Of a DNA stretch of 64,000 nucleotides, positions 60,216 through 64,000 are shown piece by piece. Under the pieces are notes generated by a model that ran no database searches, was not told the origin of the DNA, and was given only the letters and a program-made list of their open reading frames with translations. Numbering within the stretch: position 1 is the stretch's first letter; each line of letters opens with the position of its first letter. This DNA comes from Candidatus Obscuribacterales bacterium (GTDB lineage: Bacteria; Cyanobacteriota; Vampirovibrionia; Obscuribacterales; Obscuribacteraceae): contig JAIEQI010000116.1 in assembly GCA_019747875.1 (NCBI GenBank), forward strand, positions 17,080 to 81,079. The letters run 5' to 3'. The position numbers and the translations under genes are program-made.

Positions 60216-60776
60216 ATGAAAATGAATTGGCGAAGTTTTGATTCAAAGGCGATCAGAAACCAGCGCGGCGATTTTCTTATCGAAGCTGTTGTAGCAGTTT
60301 TAGTATCCAGCATCATTGGAACCGCCTTGATCCAGATGTACACACAAGTGAAGCGCGTCGGAAATATGGCAAGCAGCGAACTTCTAGCCACCGCCGTCGG
60401 CTCCGGAATTGTCGACCACCTGAGAGGGTTGCCCTACAACTTCGTAGCAGCTAACCTGGGTGATCACTTCCCAGCCATCACCGGCACGCCTTCAAACGAT
60501 CCCCTCTTTCCTTATCCCCTTCTGCACGAAGCAGGCGCCAACTACGACTACACCGCCGGTGGTGATGCCTCCGTCACGCCGGGCGCTAACACCTCCCTTG
60601 TAACTTGTGACCCCGTGTCCGGTGCCACCACCAATACTGTGAGAGTGAATCTTGCTCCGGTAAACGGAATGACCGGTGTTCAAGTAACAGTAACCATGTC
60701 TTACCTGGACACAAGCGGCAAGCACAAGACATACTCGCTCAGCTCGGTCCTTACACCAAACGGATTGAACGGGTAG
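60216..60776 (+). CDS. Minor-pilin-like protein (PilV-type)
   Basis: The product has 186 residues from the ATG at 60216, chosen because GGAGG lies eight bases upstream; the frame continues upstream into the C-rich tract, which would give an implausible poly-Pro start. The N-terminus ends Q-R-G-D and enters FLIEAVVAVLVSSIIGTALI: with cleavage after Gly, Glu is at +5 as in type IV pilins and pseudopilins. The C-terminal part is beta-rich and Thr/Asn-rich. It is the first of three close genes. Confidence 0.75.
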   Translation: MKMNWRSFDSKAIRNQRGDFLIEAVVAVLVSSIIGTALIQMYTQVKRVGNMASSELLATAVGSGIVDHLRGLPYNFVAANLGDHFPAITGTPSNDPLFPYPLLHEAGANYDYTAGGDASVTPGANTSLVTCDPVSGATTNTVRVNLAPVNGMTGVQVTVTMSYLDTSGKHKTYSLSSVLTPNGLNG

Positions 60777-60782
60777 CCAGCA

Positions 60783-61781
60783 ATGAATAACAAAAGATTT
60801 CCGAAAAACAGCCGCAAGCAAAACGCCAGCACGATGGTTTCACTTTTGGTTGCAACCGTAATCATGTCATTCGTCGCGATCTCAATGATGTCGCTGATGT
60901 CGCTGAACACAATTGAAAGCGTCAAGGCTTTCAACAAGGGCGACAACCTCACAGCCGCACGGGTAGCCCTCGACAAAGTCGGCCGCCTGGTTCGCATGGC
61001 ACGGACGCTCGGTGATGTACAAGGTGAAGTCATGGTCGCAACCGACCCTTATTCAGCCTTCCCACCAGGACCGAGCGGAGACGGATTCGCCGTTCATGCT
61101 AACAACGTAAGTCTGCAGCAAGTTCTCAATGGATCTGCATGCAATACCTCGGCAACATTCCCTTCGATCGCTGACGTTTATTACAATCCAACAAACGGAA
61201 CCGAGCTTGGTCAAATAGCAACCTGGCCCTGGGGGGGAAGTCCAAACGCCGGTTACACACTAGACGACCAAACCCTCGTCGTTCAGGTTCAGACTTTCAC
61301 ACCTGAAGGTTGGCCTCGCATGGTACAAGGCCAAAACAATCTTCCAGCTCTGGACACGTACGTGTTCAGAATCGTTGACGACAACGACCGGAACGCCCGG
61401 TTGGGTCCAACTCGTTGGTACAGACTCGAAGTTGCAACATTCCCCGCACCTGGAGCCTGGACCAACATGCCAGCCGGCATTCAGCCCGGCGTACCGACCA
61501 CACTGCTTTCAGGAATAGTCGGTCCGCTGGATCCCGCGACGCAGCGACCAAGCATCTTTCGCTACATTACGTGCCAAGGTGGAACGGTTCAAAGTGCAAG
61601 AAATTTTGTGAGCGGTACCACAAATTTCAACGACGTTTCGAATTTGGTTAACTTCAAAGGCGTTCTTATGAGTGTCCAAGTTCTCTCAGTCGATGCCCAA
61701 AAACGGGGCACAGTTACTAATTTGCGGTCCGAGTTCTATCTGCGGAACAATTCGAGCGCTACCATCATGGGCGGTGCCTAA
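60783..61781 (+). CDS. Minor-pilin-like protein (PilW-type)
   Basis: The product has 332 residues. The hydrophobic N-terminal segment reads ASTMVSLLVATVIMSF, clearly related to the GFTLVELLVATVI motif of PilW proteins, but Gly(-1), Phe(+1) and Glu(+5) are Ala, Ser and Ser. That should prevent normal cleavage and the usual Glu5 contact. The rest is beta-rich with many Asn, Gly and Thr. It starts six bases after the stop of the previous gene. Confidence 0.7.
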   Translation: MNNKRFPKNSRKQNASTMVSLLVATVIMSFVAISMMSLMSLNTIESVKAFNKGDNLTAARVALDKVGRLVRMARTLGDVQGEVMVATDPYSAFPPGPSGDGFAVHANNVSLQQVLNGSACNTSATFPSIADVYYNPTNGTELGQIATWPWGGSPNAGYTLDDQTLVVQVQTFTPEGWPRMVQGQNNLPALDTYVFRIVDDNDRNARLGPTRWYRLEVATFPAPGAWTNMPAGIQPGVPTTLLSGIVGPLDPATQRPSIFRYITCQGGTVQSARNFVSGTTNFNDVSNLVNFKGVLMSVQVLSVDAQKRGTVTNLRSEFYLRNNSSATIMGGA

Positions 61782-61812
61782 TTTCTTGAGCTTATCTTCC
61801 GAGGCACAATAT

Positions 61813-63819
61813 ATGAGTTACATTCAAACAACAAAAATTGCCAAACGAAACGAACACGGTATGTCGCTAGCAGCAGTGCTAGCAATGGGCACAGTGCTCA
61901 CTCTCTTCTCCTCAGCTCTCCTCTCAGGCATGATGCCAGTCTTACAAAAAACTGGTTCTCTGAAGCATGGCAATACTGCTCGCACTTTTGCAGAGCTAGG
62001 AACGGACTATGCGATTCAGCGACTCAACAACATATACGCAACCGGCAACGGCAATGGCGGTGGCGGTCAAGATTGCAGCGACACAATTGGATCTTCGGTG
62101 AGCTGGCAGGTACCTGCGGATGTTCTCAATGATTCGAAGGCTCAAGTCACGGTCACCGTTGAAAATATCGGCAACCCACCCGGCAACTTCAATGATCAGC
62201 GTGACTCCATTTTGTTCGATCCTCTGCTCAATGCACAGAACCCGAACTACTATCGCCGTCTTACTGTCTCAGCGAACTACGGAGGAGCAGCAGGCAAAAC
62301 GACAACGGTACGCGCGATTCTACAACCGATTATGTCAGCCGGCACAGGCATCTTCCCTTATGGTGTGTTCGGAGTTGCATCAGTTGTCTATGCCGGCCAA
62401 GCTGGCTACAACACTTACAATAATCCGATCATGACCAACGGCGTGCGCGACATGCGAATCGGAGCCGAAGGCGGTTCGCTCGGAAAAATCAGCCAGGTCT
62501 ATGGTGGTGGCGGTCTCAGCCGAAGCATCACACAAGGCGGATCGCACTACGAATATCCAGACCCGCAATCATATTATGCACAACAGTTCGGAATCGTCGG
62601 CAGCATGTACAGCGCAAATCCGGCATCGACCGCGCCCTGGAACACAATGATGGGCAACAGCTATTCAAACGGCAAGAACACCGCATACTATCCCGTGACC
62701 GGTCCTGGCGATACTCGCACTCCAAGATACACCAGCGGTTCATCAAGTGATCCCGTACACAACGTCTTCGGAATTATGAACGGCATCCAGCCCAACGTTC
62801 CAAACGGTTACCAAAATGGCACGGTTCCTGTTGCAAATCCACCAGCATGGACAGGTGGTATCACAACCTGGAACGTCGGACCGACTAATGCAAACGGAGT
62901 CACTTACGCCCAACCTCCGATTGCTCCAGCTCCGAGCGCACCAGCCGGCGCAGTCAGCCTGGGCAGTATCTCGCTGCAAAACGGCGCCCAATTGATTTTC
63001 GATTCCTCCGCACCGGCACCGACTGGACCAATCGGTACCGTGAGCGGTGAAACAGTCAGAATTCCCCCCGGGTCCTATTCGGTCAACTCCCTGTCTGTGA
63101 CAGGTGGTTCCAGCATTCAAATCGCTAGCGGAACACAAGCCCAAATTGCAACCACTTTGGCTACAAAATCCAATAGCGCCAGTGCTGTGCCACCCGTCCA
63201 GCTTTATGTCGGCGGCACCAATAACAGTGCTGTGTTAGTGAACATCGACAACACAAGCTCGATTAACACAAATGGAATTGGTGGCGGTTCCGGGTTCAAC
63301 ACGCAAGGCAAGAACGGAATCTCAAATGCGTTGGCTTCGAATCAAATCGCGATCAACGATCCCAATCCTGCAGCCGGACTGCCACAAATTACCGAAACCA
63401 GTGGCAGCGCAAGGCAGCTGCAATTGTTCTGCAGCTCCAATGGAATCAATACCACGAACACCTCGGGCACCCCTTCGACCTACAACACACAAATCATTCT
63501 TTCTGGAAATGAAAGAATGACGATTTACGCTCCAAGCACAGGAATCTTGATCGGCTCACCAGTAGTCGGTTCAGGCGGACCAAGTTCAATCACCAATGAT
63601 GCGAACTACTACGGCGCGGTTGTTGGTGGAAGCGTCGGTGTTAACTCAGCCTACGGTAGCGGTGGTGGTGCCTTCCTGCACTACGATGCCAACCTGCGAA
63701 CAAATGCAGACGGAACAGGCGGAGTGCAAGGCACATTCATAAATCCATGGAGCCAGACGCCTCCCTACATCGGTGGCGGACGAACCGGCTATCGAGCCGT
63801 AACCTGGCAAGAGATCTAA
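61813..63819 (+). CDS. Large PilX-like protein with Gly/Asn/Ser-rich passenger
   Basis: The product has 668 residues from the ATG at 61813 (GAGG eight bases upstream; the frame extends into the preceding gene). The N-terminus NEHG-MSLAAVLAMGTVLTLFSSALL is a pilin-type helix with Ala in place of Glu5. The long remainder is rich in Gly, Ser, Asn and Tyr with beta-repeat character, resembling surface adhesins (for example NGAQLIFDSSAPAPTG and GSYSVNSLSVTGGSSI). It is the last gene of the pilin-like operon and probably its tip or adhesive component. Confidence 0.65.
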   Translation: MSYIQTTKIAKRNEHGMSLAAVLAMGTVLTLFSSALLSGMMPVLQKTGSLKHGNTARTFAELGTDYAIQRLNNIYATGNGNGGGGQDCSDTIGSSVSWQVPADVLNDSKAQVTVTVENIGNPPGNFNDQRDSILFDPLLNAQNPNYYRRLTVSANYGGAAGKTTTVRAILQPIMSAGTGIFPYGVFGVASVVYAGQAGYNTYNNPIMTNGVRDMRIGAEGGSLGKISQVYGGGGLSRSITQGGSHYEYPDPQSYYAQQFGIVGSMYSANPASTAPWNTMMGNSYSNGKNTAYYPVTGPGDTRTPRYTSGSSSDPVHNVFGIMNGIQPNVPNGYQNGTVPVANPPAWTGGITTWNVGPTNANGVTYAQPPIAPAPSAPAGAVSLGSISLQNGAQLIFDSSAPAPTGPIGTVSGETVRIPPGSYSVNSLSVTGGSSIQIASGTQAQIATTLATKSNSASAVPPVQLYVGGTNNSAVLVNIDNTSSINTNGIGGGSGFNTQGKNGISNALASNQIAINDPNPAAGLPQITETSGSARQLQLFCSSNGINTTNTSGTPSTYNTQIILSGNERMTIYAPSTGILIGSPVVGSGGPSSITNDANYYGAVVGGSVGVNSAYGSGGGAFLHYDANLRTNADGTGGVQGTFINPWSQTPPYIGGGRTGYRAVTWQEI

Positions 63820-63851
63820 TTACGACGAACTGGAATCGCTCTTAAAAAATA

Positions 63852-63894
63852 GAAGCCGGCAAGATGCCGGCGCTCCCGGAATCGAACCGAACTC
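63852..63894 (+). repeat. Intergenic GCCGGC repeat, copy 3
   Basis: It matches the copy at 33144 over the full 43 bases with one difference and lies 33 bp after the stop of the PilX-like gene. Confidence 0.85.
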
Positions 63895-64000
63895 CAAAGA
63901 GCAAGTCCTAAGCATGGAGCGACCTGTTCTAAGTATGGAGATACTATGTAAGCGCCGAGCGAAAGCTGGTCGCTTGTAAACCGAGAACAATTGCAGTAGC

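Overview
This window looks like the chromosome of a free-living, probably diderm, non-photosynthetic bacterium of moderate GC content. It has many small signal-transduction modules, type IV pilin-like proteins, proteins with EF-hands and calpain-like or C39-like cysteine peptidases, and long intergenic repeats. From the style of these proteins my best guess is a Vampirovibrionia/Melainabacteria (Obscuribacterales-like) relative of cyanobacteria. That placement is inference and needs marker genes to confirm.

Layout. 0-1 kb: the 3' part of a thioredoxin-like gene that continues through an in-frame TGA followed by a hairpin with a GU loop, a probable selenoprotein. 1-3.6 kb: a palindrome cluster, a polytopic membrane protein and a double retropepsin-like protein. 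3.7-11.1 kb (minus strand): an EF-hand/LysM-like protein, a membrane-anchored protein whose ribosome-binding site lies in a hairpin, two double-glycine peptides resembling RiPP precursors, and two overlapping histidine kinases with complementary defects (one lacks the phospho-acceptor His, the other lacks a proper ATP site). 11.3-16.9 kb (minus): two unknown proteins, then a light-sensing cluster: FAD oxidoreductase, LOV-domain histidine kinase, OmpR-type regulator and a TIGR01777 epimerase, with a shared GTTCAC-N5-GTTCAC box upstream of three of its genes. 17-33 kb: aldehyde dehydrogenase, TPR protein, Bpt transferase, small disordered proteins, PAP2 phosphatase, a paralogous pair of DRR-rich proteins, FtsH, TilS and a TonB-C-like protein preceded by another GTTCAC box. 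33-45 kb: tRNA-Glu, a radical SAM protein, a ROK kinase, a phosphodiester glycosidase, and a compact hom-thrC-thrB-lysC operon.

44.8-50.9 kb is accessory DNA: a 3' fragment of tRNA-Leu with arm-like repeats, a chain of strong palindromes, a DUF3800 protein, an intact tyrosine integrase and a broken second integrase. 51-64 kb: an alpha-solenoid membrane protein, a two-component system flanked by two paralogous TadE-like proteins, calpain-like and C39-like cysteine peptidases, and, behind a G-quadruplex-capable tract, three minor-pilin-like genes.

The most unusual observations are: (1) the complementary, translationally coupled histidine-kinase pair next to double-glycine peptides, which suggests an obligate heteromeric peptide-linked sensor; (2) a bipartite leader ending in an LPxLxI-type motif at residues about 45-56 in five otherwise unrelated proteins, possibly an export or docking signal; (3) a LOV-kinase regulon with a readable operator; (4) the probable selenoprotein.
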